Source: CAVREM01 sp963728825 (GTDB taxonomy: Bacteria; Acidobacteriota; Vicinamibacteria; Vicinamibacterales; CAVVIG01). Taken from it: a stretch of DNA of 64,000 nucleotides. The translations under genes were made by a program, and so were the position numbers. Of the stretch, positions 51,137 to 58,903 are shown one piece after another. The DNA is taken from positions 186,001-250,000 of the forward strand of contig CAVSLA010000003.1 in the NCBI GenBank assembly GCA_963728825.1. Direction: 5' to 3'. How positions within the stretch are numbered: the first letter of the stretch is position 1; each line of letters begins with the position of its first letter. Below the pieces are notes generated by a model. The model searched no databases. It had not been told where the DNA came from and worked only from the letters and a program-made list of their open reading frames with translations.

Positions 51137-52405
51137 ATGCATCGATCGAGAATCATCGTGGCCTCGGGCCTGCTGGGACTCGCGTGTGTCTGGTCGGTCG
51201 CGTCCCTCAGCGCGGTGCCGACGACCAGTCGCCCGGAGGAGGTCGGGCTCTCCTCGGACCGGCTGAAGCGGATTCAGTCGACGATTCAGCGGCACATGGA
51301 GGAGGGCGACATCTCCGGGGCCGTGACGCTGGTCGCGCGCAACGGGCGCGTCGCGCATCTCCAGGCGCACGGCTACATGGATCTCGAGGCGAAGCGGCCG
51401 ATGGCGCCGAATGCCGTCTTCCGGATCATGTCGATGACGAAGCCGGTGGTCGGCGCCGCCATCCTGATGATGATGGAAGAGGGCAAGCTCCGGCTGTCCG
51501 ACCCCGTCTCGCGCTACATCCCCGAATACAAGTCATTGAAGGTCGCGGTCGAGACGCCCCGCCCGGCCGGACCGGGTGCGGCGGCGGGCGATCCGACGTT
51601 CTACATGGTGCCGGCAAGCCGCGAAATCACGATCCGCGACCTGCTCACGCACACATCGGGCCTGGTCAGCGGCGGGATCAGCGCCAGCGAGGCCGGGAAG
51701 ATCGACCGGGCGCGGACAGACACCCTCGCCACGTACCTGCCGAAGCTCGGTTCCGTACCGCTCGCCTTCCAACCGGGCACGCGCTGGGCCTATAGTCCCG
51801 GCGCCGGCTTCGACGCACTCGGCCGCATCGTCGAGGTCGCGTCCAGCCAGCCGTTCGATCGGTTCCTGCGAGAGCGGATCTTTCAGCCGCTCGGGATGAA
51901 CGATACCTACTTCGTCGGCACGGCAGACCGCGCGCCGCGGGTCCCGCTGGTGTACCAGCGATCGGCCAAGGGGCTGACGGCACAGCCGGCTCCCACGCAG
52001 CCGCCGAGCGGCACGTATTTCGGCGGTGGCGGCGGCCTGGTGAGCACGGCGGAGGATTACGTCCGGTTCGCACAGATGCTGTTGAACGGCGGGCAGCTCG
52101 AAGGCAAACGGCTGCTTGGCCGCTGGACGGTCGATTTGATGCGGTCGGTCCACGTACCGGACACATTCACGGGCCGCCAGCCTGGACGAGCGTTTGGTCT
52201 GAGCGTGCAGGTCGTCACCGATCCGGTCGCTGCCGGCTACAGCGTGTCGCCGGGCAGCTTCGGCTGGATCGGCGCGTGGGGTACCCACTCGTGGATCGAT
52301 CCAAAGGAAAAAATTGTCGGCATCATGATGGTGCAGACCTCGAACCCGAACCGACAGGTCGATCGTGACTACGAGACCGCCGTGATGCAGGCGATCGTGG
52401 AGTGA
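51137..52405 (+). CDS. Exported serine hydrolase (beta-lactamase class C/EstB type)
   Basis: A 422-aa protein with a signal peptide (IIVASGLLGLACVWSVASLS). The class C fold is clear: SxxK in FRIMSMTKPVVGAAILMMME near residue 98, a Tyr motif in GTRWAYSPGAGFDALGRIVE near residue 215 (YSP in place of YxN), and a C-terminal WGTHSWIDPKEK in the position of KTG. The last two substitutions are typical of EstB-like esterases rather than beta-lactamases. An AAGAGAGG site lies before the ATG. It stands alone between short repeats. The physiological substrate is unknown. Confidence 0.9.
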   Translation: MHRSRIIVASGLLGLACVWSVASLSAVPTTSRPEEVGLSSDRLKRIQSTIQRHMEEGDISGAVTLVARNGRVAHLQAHGYMDLEAKRPMAPNAVFRIMSMTKPVVGAAILMMMEEGKLRLSDPVSRYIPEYKSLKVAVETPRPAGPGAAAGDPTFYMVPASREITIRDLLTHTSGLVSGGISASEAGKIDRARTDTLATYLPKLGSVPLAFQPGTRWAYSPGAGFDALGRIVEVASSQPFDRFLRERIFQPLGMNDTYFVGTADRAPRVPLVYQRSAKGLTAQPAPTQPPSGTYFGGGGGLVSTAEDYVRFAQMLLNGGQLEGKRLLGRWTVDLMRSVHVPDTFTGRQPGRAFGLSVQVVTDPVAAGYSVSPGSFGWIGAWGTHSWIDPKEKIVGIMMVQTSNPNRQVDRDYETAVMQAIVE

Positions 52406-52559
52406 TGGGAAGTAGGCTTCAGGCTGGAAGGCTGATGCGATGAAATTCCGTGCGGATGCGCTCAGCTGAGGCCTTCGTCAGGTGACGACTGTGCAGGGAG
52501 TCCGTCGTCGGGCGCACCCGCAACTGCAGCAAACAGCAATCTGCCGCCCTGCAGCCTCA

Positions 52560-52694
52560 AGTGATCGACCCGTCGATACCGGCACATCCCTGTTTACCGC
52601 GGTACAGGAACAGCTCGGACTCCGGTTGGAATCGCAAAGAGGCCCGGTCGATGTGCTCGTCATCGATCGCGTCGACCGCCCCACCGCCAACTAA
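52560..52694 (+). pseudogene. Remnant of a TIGR03435 family protein (C-terminal end)
   Basis: Only the last part of the family is present: SLFTAVQEQLGLRLESQRGP followed by VDVLVIDRVDRPTAN and a stop at 52692-52694. This is the characteristic end of TIGR03435, a protein family that has expanded in soil Acidobacteria. Upstream sequence in this frame (52482 onward) does not look like the family, and no signal peptide or start is present. It is best read as the surviving 3' end of a deleted gene. Confidence 0.75.
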
Positions 52695-52867
52695 ACGCCG
52701 ATTCTGTCGATGACTTCTTCGTGCAAGACGCGCATCTCCGTCCTCGTCTCTTCGTTCAATGCGCGAATCTCTGTCTTCGTCTCATCAACGTGTCTCGCTC
52801 CATCCAGCCTCCTGAGACGCGCGTTGCCGGTTCGAAACGCCCGCCGCCAGACGAGTGAGCGAGAGAC
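52695..52867 (-). other. Possible remnant of a coiled-coil protein
   Basis: On the minus strand an open frame without a convincing start reads VDETKTEIRALNEETRTEMR then VLHEEVIDRIGV and a stop at 52695-52697. The heptad-like pattern recalls C termini of small coiled-coil proteins in this lineage. It directly abuts the TIGR03435 remnant tail to tail. It may be a second gene fragment from the same rearrangement. The rest of 52406-52960 holds no other gene I can support. Confidence 0.35.
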
Positions 52868-52960
52868 ATGCCGGAATTAACGCTCTTGCACGAATTCATG
52901 CCGGCGGACGACGACGCTAGCATCGTCGGACCGATGTGGCAAGCAACCTATACTCACGCC

Positions 52961-54259
52961 ATGCTGAACATTCAACCGACACAGACGCTGATACTGTCGG
53001 TCCTCCTAGTCGCGGTGTTTCAACATCACGGGCCGATCGCCCAGGCGCAACCGCAGGTGCGTGACGTTGGGAACGGCATCCACGCCGCCATCGGCGCTGA
53101 GATGGGCACGGCGGTGCAGATTCCGCAAAGCAACACCTTCATGGTCGTCACCCGCGACGGCAACGTGATCATCGACACCAGCGGCGGCGCGGTGGCGAAG
53201 GCTCATCGTCAGGCGCTGACGGCGATCAGCGCCGCGCCGACGCGCGCGATCGTGCTGACCCACGCGCATGGCGATCACACCGGCGGATTGCCGCTGTGGA
53301 TGGAGGCCCAGACACAGCTCGTCGCGCACCAGGCGCGCGTCGAATTCCTCGCAGTGCTTTCCCGACTGAACGGCTACTTCGCCCGGTCGAACGCCGCACA
53401 GTTCGGCGGAGGCGCGGCAGTGACGACGGCTGTCCCACCGGCAGCGGGTGCGAAACCGGCTGCCCCGATTCAGCCGACCGTCCTGACCGGCGACAAGCAC
53501 TCCTTCACTATCGGGGGCGTGGCGTTCGACGTGCTGCACACACCAGGCGAGACGCCGGATCATGTGACGGTGTGGATTCCGCAGTTCAAGACCGCGTTCG
53601 TCGGCGACAACTACTACGGCTCGTTTCCGAACCTCTACACGCTGCGCGGCACGCAACCGCGCTGGGCGATGGACTACGTCAACTCGCTGAACACAGTCCT
53701 CGCGCTGGAGCCGGAGCTGGTGTTGCCGAGCCACGGTCAACCGATTGTCGGCGCCGCCGAAGTCCGCCGCGTCCTGACCCGCTACCGGGACGCGATTCTT
53801 TACGTCCACGATCAGACGGTCGCGGGGATGAACGCGGGCAAGGACGTGCTGGCGCTGATGCGCGAGATCGCTCTTCCCCCGGCGTTGGACATCGGCGAAA
53901 CCTACGGAAAGATCAGCTGGTCGGTCCGCGGCATCTACGAAGGCTACGTCGGCTGGTTCGACGGCAACCCGTCGACGATGTTCGGGCCGCCCAGCCAGGC
54001 GTACCCGGAAATGGTGCGGCTGGCGGGTGGACCGGAGTCGGTCGCCCGTCGCGCCGGCGAGCTTGCGGCGACCGATGCGCTGCTCGCCCTCTACCTCACC
54101 GACATGGTGCTGGCGGTCGATCGGACGAACCGGGTCGCGCTGAACGCGCGGATCGCCGCGCTGCAGGCACTCGAAAAACGATCCACAAACAGCAACGAGC
54201 GCGGGTGGCTGGCCGCTGGCATTCGACAGTCCCAGGCGACGCTTGACGCAATTCGTTGA
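52961..54259 (+). CDS. Exported MBL-fold hydrolase, alkyl-sulfatase-like
   Basis: A 432-aa protein from ATG 52961, where a signal peptide begins (TLILSVLLVAVFQHHGPIAQ); an in-frame ATG at 52868 would put 31 unlikely residues before it. The metallo-beta-lactamase domain has the zinc motif HxHxDH in VLTHAHGDHTGG near residue 100, a further His in LHTPGETPDHVTVWI near 200, Asp in KTAFVGDNYYGSFPN near 220 and LVLPSHGQPIVG near 255. The C-terminal helical region (YGKISWSVRGIYEGYVGWFD and ALLALYLTDMVLAVDRTN) matches the dimerisation domain of SdsA1/BDS1 alkyl sulfatases. It should hydrolyse sulfate or related esters in the periplasm. Confidence 0.88.
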   Translation: MLNIQPTQTLILSVLLVAVFQHHGPIAQAQPQVRDVGNGIHAAIGAEMGTAVQIPQSNTFMVVTRDGNVIIDTSGGAVAKAHRQALTAISAAPTRAIVLTHAHGDHTGGLPLWMEAQTQLVAHQARVEFLAVLSRLNGYFARSNAAQFGGGAAVTTAVPPAAGAKPAAPIQPTVLTGDKHSFTIGGVAFDVLHTPGETPDHVTVWIPQFKTAFVGDNYYGSFPNLYTLRGTQPRWAMDYVNSLNTVLALEPELVLPSHGQPIVGAAEVRRVLTRYRDAILYVHDQTVAGMNAGKDVLALMREIALPPALDIGETYGKISWSVRGIYEGYVGWFDGNPSTMFGPPSQAYPEMVRLAGGPESVARRAGELAATDALLALYLTDMVLAVDRTNRVALNARIAALQALEKRSTNSNERGWLAAGIRQSQATLDAIR

Positions 54260-54375
54260 TTGTTGGCGAGCCTGACAGGCCGGCGCACCTACCCGCCCGG
54301 CTCGCCGCTGCTGGTCGACCGCAGCGTTTTCAGACATTTGTGCCGGAACTAATTCGCCGCTAAAATTCCGGCACG

Positions 54376-54540
54376 ATGCCCTGGACGTGTCCGGCCTGCA
54401 GCCTGGCCATCCATCACAGTGAGTCCGAGCCTTCACCGCGCACCGGCGTGGTGTATCGCTGCCACATCTGTCGGCTCGAGCTGATTCTGGATCCCGTCAC
54501 CAACAAGCTGGTCCTCGCGCCGATGCGCGACCGCCAATAG
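54376..54540 (+). CDS. Small zinc-ribbon protein (54 aa)
   Basis: A short ORF, ATG at 54376, with two Cys pairs in zinc-ribbon spacing: CPAC at residues 5-8 and CHIC near residues 33-36, followed by RLELILDPVTNKLVLAPMRD. The translation is low in random features, and the pairs are separated by 24 residues, as in small zinc ribbons. A weak purine-rich site lies before the ATG. The stop is flush with the heptamer array at 54541, and the gene faces the small membrane protein beyond it. A regulatory or RNA/protein-binding role is possible but unknown. Confidence 0.72.
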   Translation: MPWTCPACSLAIHHSESEPSPRTGVVYRCHICRLELILDPVTNKLVLAPMRDRQ

Positions 54541-54575
54541 AATTCATAATTGTAAATTTACAATTGTAAATTCCC
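54541..54575. repeat. AT-rich period-7 array filling a convergent gap
   Basis: Exactly five heptamers (AATTCAT, AATTGTA, AATTTAC, AATTGTA, AATTCCC) occupy all 35 bases between the stop of the zinc-ribbon gene (54540) and the stop of the reverse membrane protein (54576). The array includes the perfect palindrome AATTTACAATTGTAAATT. Its composition is strikingly AT-rich for this genome. Confidence 0.9.
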
Positions 54576-54932
54576 CTAGCGCCACTCCGGATCGTAGCCG
54601 CGCCGCCGGAGCTGCTGCTCCACCCTGATGCTCAGCGAGAACAGGGCCATCACCTGCACGAGCGCGATGATCGCGTAGATGGCGTACCTGGTAAACGCCG
54701 ACGGATCCGGCCAGCACGTGAAGCCGCCCTCGAGGCACGCCTGCACGTGACGATCGAGCTCGACATGCTCGCGCATGATGAGAGCGATTGCCGAGGCGAA
54801 GATCACGAAGCTCCCGGCGAGGCTGCCAAGGATTGGCTGGTTCACGCGCCACATCGGATACGCCATCACCAGGCCGGCCAGAGCTGGCGCGAGGGCGCCG
54901 ACACCGATCCAGAACCAGCTCAGGGTGGCCAA
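54576..54932 (-). CDS. Small membrane protein (118 aa)
   Basis: Three membrane segments (FWIGVGALAPALAGLVMAYP, GSLAGSFVIFASAIALIM, YAIYAIIALVQVMALFSLSI) with an Arg-rich cytoplasmic tail (EQQLRRRGYDPEWR). Two cysteines lie in the loop between segments 2 and 3 (ACLEGGFTCWPD), which could form a disulfide outside the cell. No family recognised. It begins 3 bases after the NAD-binding protein gene and belongs to the same reverse operon as that gene and the PIG-L deacetylase. Confidence 0.75.
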   Translation of the reverse strand: MATLSWFWIGVGALAPALAGLVMAYPMWRVNQPILGSLAGSFVIFASAIALIMREHVELDRHVQACLEGGFTCWPDPSAFTRYAIYAIIALVQVMALFSLSIRVEQQLRRRGYDPEWR

Positions 54933-54935
54933 TGC

Positions 54936-55622
54936 TCACGCGTCCGCGCCGACCGGCCCGACCGCCAGCCGATTGATGTCTTGTGCATAGAGGACGCGCT
55001 TGGGATACCCGGAGGCGGCCGCCTGAATCAGCGCTCGACCGAGGGCAGCGGTGGTGGTGGTGGCGTTCGGCAGAACCCGGCGCACCAGCGGATAAAGAGG
55101 GGCGACCATCGAATACACTGCCTGGACCCAGGCCGTCCGGGATCTGACGCCGCCAACCGGCTGGATGTAGCCCGGCCGGAACATGTACGAGGCCCGGAAC
55201 GGCAGCGCCAACAGCGCGTTTTCAGTCCTGCCCTTCACACGCGCCCACATCGTCCGACCCTGTCCCGTGCTGTCGGTGCCCACACCTGACACATAGCAGA
55301 ACGTCATTCTGGGATTGGCTTCGACCAGCGCTCGCGCCGCGGCCAAAGTGAGATCGTAGGTCAGGTGCGTGTACGCCGGTTCGCTCATGCCGATCGACGA
55401 CACGCCCAGGCAGAAGAAGCAGGCATCGCACTGCGCGAAGCCGGCGCCGCAGTCGTCGTAATGGAAGAAGTCGTCGCGCCGCACCTCGCGGATCTTCGGA
55501 TGAATACGACCGATGGGCGATCGCGTGATGGCCACGACCGATCGCACGCGCTCGTCGTCGAGACACTCGTCAAGCGCTCCCGCGCCGACCATCCCGGTCG
55601 CCCCGAAAAGGACGACGTTCAT
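54936..55622 (-). CDS. NAD(P)-binding epimerase-like protein
   Basis: A 228-aa short Rossmann protein with the dinucleotide loop VLFGATGMVGAGALDECLDD at the N terminus, FFCLGVSSIGMSEPAYTHLT near residue 70, TFCYVSGVGTDSTG near 110, WARVKGRTENALLALPF near 125, and FRPGYIQPVGGVRS near 148. This is the NmrA/YwnB-like group of atypical short-chain dehydrogenases, which often lack enzyme activity or act on unknown substrates. ATG 55622 overlaps the stop of the PIG-L gene (ATGA). The open frame extends far upstream in the antisense of that gene and should be ignored. Confidence 0.85.
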   Translation of the reverse strand: MNVVLFGATGMVGAGALDECLDDERVRSVVAITRSPIGRIHPKIREVRRDDFFHYDDCGAGFAQCDACFFCLGVSSIGMSEPAYTHLTYDLTLAAARALVEANPRMTFCYVSGVGTDSTGQGRTMWARVKGRTENALLALPFRASYMFRPGYIQPVGGVRSRTAWVQAVYSMVAPLYPLVRRVLPNATTTTAALGRALIQAAASGYPKRVLYAQDINRLAVGPVGADA

Positions 55623-56470
55623 CGCTGGTGGTCGATGCCGTCGAAGACATCGCGCAGTGGCCACCGTGGAACCGGGCCGCGCGTCGCGCCGAGCGCGAAC
55701 ACCTCCTGCTCCATGATCGGCGCAAACGCGTCGAGACGGCGCGCCTGTTCGGGCGGCGGATCGCGCAGCATCTCGAGCGAGACACCGAAGGCGGCTTGAT
55801 GCGCGGCGAAAGCCGCGAGCTTGCGATCCATGAGCGGACGCGCGTCGAACGCGACGGCGACCATCTCGTTGCTGACGGCGAAGACCTCCGGGTCGAGGCC
55901 ATCGACGATACCCCAGCCCTGCGTCCTGACGGCGTGCTCGCGGAAGACGTCCACGGCGAACGTGCTGTAGAAGAGCCGCTCCGGCGCAGCGTCCGCCGGA
56001 GCGATCGCGCCGCTCGAGTAGAACGCGGCAGTCGCCGCGCGGTGCACCGCGATGTGATCGGGATGGTAGTAGCCGCCGTGGGGATCGAACGTGACGATGA
56101 CCTGCGGCTTGACGTCGCGGATGACGTCGAGGATCGCGGCCTCGACCTCCAGCATGTCGGCGTTGACCAGCGCCCGCGGATCGTCGCGGCGCAGGCGCTC
56201 CTTCCTCGCCGAGTCGTGGAAGCCAAGGAAACGTGGTTCCTGGAACCCGAGGATCTCGCACGACCGACGAAGCTCTCCCGCGCGATGCTCGCCCAGATCC
56301 GCGACCGGGCCGACTGATGGATGCGGCTTCCCCGCTTCCCCCTTGGTCGCGCACGCCAGTGTGACCTGCACGCCACCGTCGGCCAGATGGGCGAGCATCC
56401 CGCCGCCGTGGAACAGCTCGTCGTCCGGGTGGGCGTAAACGGCGAGGATTGAGGCGCGGCGTCCGAGCAT
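55619..56470 (-). CDS. PIG-L/LmbE family deacetylase
   Basis: A 283-aa zinc-dependent deacetylase with the metal motif AHPDDE near residue 15 and the second His motif YYHPDHIAVHRAAT near residue 138. VTLACATKGEAGKPH and RFLGFHDSARKERL follow the family pattern. Enzymes of this group remove N-acetyl groups from glucosamine conjugates (for example in mycothiol, bacillithiol or lipid-linked sugars). No thiol-biosynthesis partner is beside it. It is the first gene of a three-gene reverse operon with the NAD-binding protein and the small membrane protein. Confidence 0.92.
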   Translation of the reverse strand: MLGRRASILAVYAHPDDELFHGGGMLAHLADGGVQVTLACATKGEAGKPHPSVGPVADLGEHRAGELRRSCEILGFQEPRFLGFHDSARKERLRRDDPRALVNADMLEVEAAILDVIRDVKPQVIVTFDPHGGYYHPDHIAVHRAATAAFYSSGAIAPADAAPERLFYSTFAVDVFREHAVRTQGWGIVDGLDPEVFAVSNEMVAVAFDARPLMDRKLAAFAAHQAAFGVSLEMLRDPPPEQARRLDAFAPIMEQEVFALGATRGPVPRWPLRDVFDGIDHQR

Positions 56471-56605
56471 GACGCGAGTCTAGAGCATTCCAGGCGCGCT
56501 TTTTGGGCGGGTCAAGGCTTTTCGGACGTCGTGAGCCCCTTTTCATCCCGTTGACGCGTCTAGCGGCTGAGTGTGGGCCGTGTTCACCGCCCCCAAGGAG
56601 ACGAC

Positions 56606-56791
56606 ATGAATCGGTTTGGGATATGGATACCTGCGGTGGTTGCAGTGGCTTTTGCGGTCGCGATGTTCGCGTGGCCCCTGCTGGCGCAGCAGCCCGTCGC
56701 TCCGGACCGACCGGTCCCTGGTCTCGAGGTTCGACATCCGGACCGTTGGTCCCTGGAGTCTCGGTCTCCTGTGCTCACCATCGCACAGTGA
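56606..56791 (+). CDS. Small exported or membrane-anchored peptide (61 aa)
   Basis: ATG 56606 has AAGGAG five bases upstream and codes for a convincing signal or anchor (MNRFGIWIPAVVAVAFAVAM then FAWPLLAQQPVAP). The remaining 30 residues (PDRPVPGLEVRHPDRWSLES and a short tail) look unstructured. The strong translation start supports expression; the product has no recognisable domain. It could also be the 5' end of a decayed longer gene, as the sequence after its stop carries no continuation. Confidence 0.45.
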   Translation: MNRFGIWIPAVVAVAFAVAMFAWPLLAQQPVAPDRPVPGLEVRHPDRWSLESRSPVLTIAQ

Positions 56792-56820
56792 CACGTGAGG
56801 GTACTGGGTGCTGGGCAAAC

Positions 56821-58359
56821 CTACCGGCCAGCGTCCGGGCGCTGGCGGACGATCCGTTCGGCGGATGCGCTGAGGACGTACTTCGGGTTGCGGTCGTCGT
56901 AGTACGGGGCAAACAGAATTTCGGTCATGCGCCGCTCATCACGAGTTGCGGCGGGGTCGTTCGGGTAGCCGGCGATCAACACCACCGTCGGATCCAGGCT
57001 TTCCGGGTGCGGCTCGATTCGGAACGAGAAGTCCGGCTCCGAGCGGTGGGCATCGACGAACGAAATCACCCGTGTCACGTAGAGCGACTGGTAGCGGTTG
57101 GTGCGGCCGACCTCACGGGCGGTTCTGATGGTACCCGTCGCGTGGATGAACGCGAACGCGACGAGCACCGCCATCAACACCGCCGTTCTGCGGCCGGACA
57201 GCCGATCGAAATCGACCAGCGCATAAACGAGCGGCATCAGGAGAACCGCCGGCAGGTAGGCGTAATAGGTGATCGCGGACACTTCGTCGGACGAGCGGCC
57301 AAATGCGATGAGCGCCGCATACGTCAGCAGCCCGGTCAACAGCAGCACCGCAAGCGGGCTGACGCGTCGCAGCCGTTCCGATGACGTCGAAAAGCCTGTC
57401 GCGACGACTCCCAGCACGACAACGGCGAGGTTCGCCATCTGCAAAGGATCGCTCCACGAGAACGCGAAGCTTTTGCCGAACCGTTCGTACGGAACCGACG
57501 TCAGCTGCAGCGCCGCGGGCAGTGCCAGCTCCAGGGTCCAGACGGTCAGGACGCGGCCGGCCCCGATCAGGACGCTGCCGGCATTCGCCGCCTCGAAGAG
57601 GGCCTGACCGTCTGCGCGATCGACATAGCCGAGGCGAGGCGCACGCAGAGCGTGCGCCGCATACAGCGCGGAGAACACGATCACCGGCACGAGCACGGCG
57701 ATGAGGCGGCGCCATGATGGCCGCGTGGGCTGCCTGACGTGCAGGATCGCGGCGCCAGCAGCGGCAATCGGCACCATGGCCTCGTAGGAGAGCGCCGCGA
57801 GCGTCAATGCAGCGGCGTAACCGACGTAGGTATCCCGGGACAGCTGACCGTCCAGCAATCTGACGAACGACCGCAGGCCAATGGCCAGAAACAAACACGC
57901 CAGCAGATAGCCGCCCAGATGATTCCAGAGCACGAGCTCCATCGGCGGTTTGAGGACGAGAAACAACACCGCCGTCGGCAGGGCGAGCAGCGAGGGACGG
58001 ATCGCCAGGAGCAGCCGCAGGATCGCGACAGCAACGGCCCAATGGATGGCGACGTTCGCCACGTTCCACCACCAGTGATGGTACGTGAACAGACGATTGG
58101 CGATGGCGAGCCAGATGAACAGCACGGGCCGGAACAGCAGGTCGTCGCCCTTCCAATAGACCCGGGAGAGCGCGTAGTCGACATGACGGAGACCGGCCGC
58201 CAGCGACTGTTCCCCGCCGACTTCAGCGAAGTAGGTCAGCTGATCGGCGGCAAACACGCGGTCGAGCGCCGGACCGTAGACCGCATAAGCCATCACCAGA
58301 AGCATGACGCTCCCGATCCGCCAGTCCAGGAGCGCGTTGCGAACCGCCGTCAATCGCAT
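56821..58359 (-). CDS. Polytopic membrane protein (512 aa), glycosyltransferase-C-like
   Basis: About eleven membrane segments with an early acidic periplasmic loop (AADQLTYFAEVGGEQSLAAG) after the first helix and a large soluble C-terminal tail (residues about 430-512). The shape, the early D/E loop, and HHWWWNVANVAIHWAVAVAI recall GT-C or O-mannosyltransferase-like proteins, but no signature proves it. RSSDEVSAITYYAYLPAVLL near residue 355 may be another extracytoplasmic loop. I do not assign a function. It is monocistronic. Confidence 0.8.
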   Translation of the reverse strand: MRLTAVRNALLDWRIGSVMLLVMAYAVYGPALDRVFAADQLTYFAEVGGEQSLAAGLRHVDYALSRVYWKGDDLLFRPVLFIWLAIANRLFTYHHWWWNVANVAIHWAVAVAILRLLLAIRPSLLALPTAVLFLVLKPPMELVLWNHLGGYLLACLFLAIGLRSFVRLLDGQLSRDTYVGYAAALTLAALSYEAMVPIAAAGAAILHVRQPTRPSWRRLIAVLVPVIVFSALYAAHALRAPRLGYVDRADGQALFEAANAGSVLIGAGRVLTVWTLELALPAALQLTSVPYERFGKSFAFSWSDPLQMANLAVVVLGVVATGFSTSSERLRRVSPLAVLLLTGLLTYAALIAFGRSSDEVSAITYYAYLPAVLLMPLVYALVDFDRLSGRRTAVLMAVLVAFAFIHATGTIRTAREVGRTNRYQSLYVTRVISFVDAHRSEPDFSFRIEPHPESLDPTVVLIAGYPNDPAATRDERRMTEILFAPYYDDRNPKYVLSASAERIVRQRPDAGR

Positions 58360-58401
58360 CTCACGTCTCGAATTCCGAAAGTGCTCCGTGAATCGTACAG
58401 C

Positions 58402-58467
58402 GGCTTCACCCCACGGTGCTTTCGGCTTCGCCGCAGAGTGCTAGGGGCTTCGCCGCAGGGTGCTGGG
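58402..58467. repeat. Three tandem 22-bp units
   Basis: GGCTTCACCCCACGGTGCTT (unit 1 start), GGCTTCGCCGCAGAGTGCTA (unit 2 start) and GGCTTCGCCGCAGGGTGCTG (unit 3 start) repeat at 22-bp spacing, in the gap upstream of the membrane protein gene. The rest of 58468-58640 has no gene I can support. Confidence 0.7.
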
Positions 58468-58651
58468 ATTCGACGAGCACGCGGCGACCTCAGTCGTCCA
58501 GCACATTGCGTGATTCAGCCAGCACCCTGCGCAACTCAGTAAGCACTTCCATCGAAGCCGCCCGTGTGGCTGAGGTTCGATCTTGCTTGTGGTCGCACCG
58601 GCCGAGGCGTAGAGTCGGCTTGTCGGCACGTCGGCTCATGAGGAGGTTGCG

Positions 58652-58801
58652 ATGGCGAACGGGACCAAGTGCGCGCATCCGGCCTGTGATTGCACTGTCG
58701 AGAAGGGCGGCGAGTGGGGCAAGTACTGCAGCGAATACTGTAAGAGAAAGGGCGACCAGATCGAGCTGCGCTGCGAATGTCGGCATCCGGGGTGCCATTG
58801 A
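58652..58801 (+). CDS. Bacterial metallothionein-like protein (49 aa)
   Basis: A very small ORF with a strong ribosome site (AGGAGG, five bases before ATG 58652). The product has eight cysteines and three histidines in a metallothionein pattern: CAHPACDC at residues 7-14, YCSEYC at 25-30, and CECRHPGCH at 41-49. This agrees with the SmtA/BmtA family (CxxxxCxC ... YCSExC ... CxCxHxGC), which binds zinc, cadmium or copper in cysteine clusters. No metal-sensing repressor gene (SmtB/ArsR type) is adjacent. The gene is easily missed because of its size. Confidence 0.9.
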   Translation: MANGTKCAHPACDCTVEKGGEWGKYCSEYCKRKGDQIELRCECRHPGCH

Positions 58802-58903
58802 GCACCTGGCGACCCTGAAGACAGCGCCCGTCACGCGACCATTGCAGCTTTTGAAGTGCCGGCCGATCTGTCCGGCTGGCATGGGTCGTGCTGATGAGGC
58901 AGC

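Noticed and set aside
54936..56546. A 536-aa frame joining the NAD-binding protein to upstream sequence
   Set aside because: The first 300 residues are antisense-frame noise over the PIG-L gene. The true start is ATG 55622, overlapping the PIG-L stop.
58490..58639. A 49-codon reverse ORF ending in a helical-looking tail
   Set aside because: It sits in the leader of the metallothionein gene, has no ribosome site and no family, so chance cannot be excluded.
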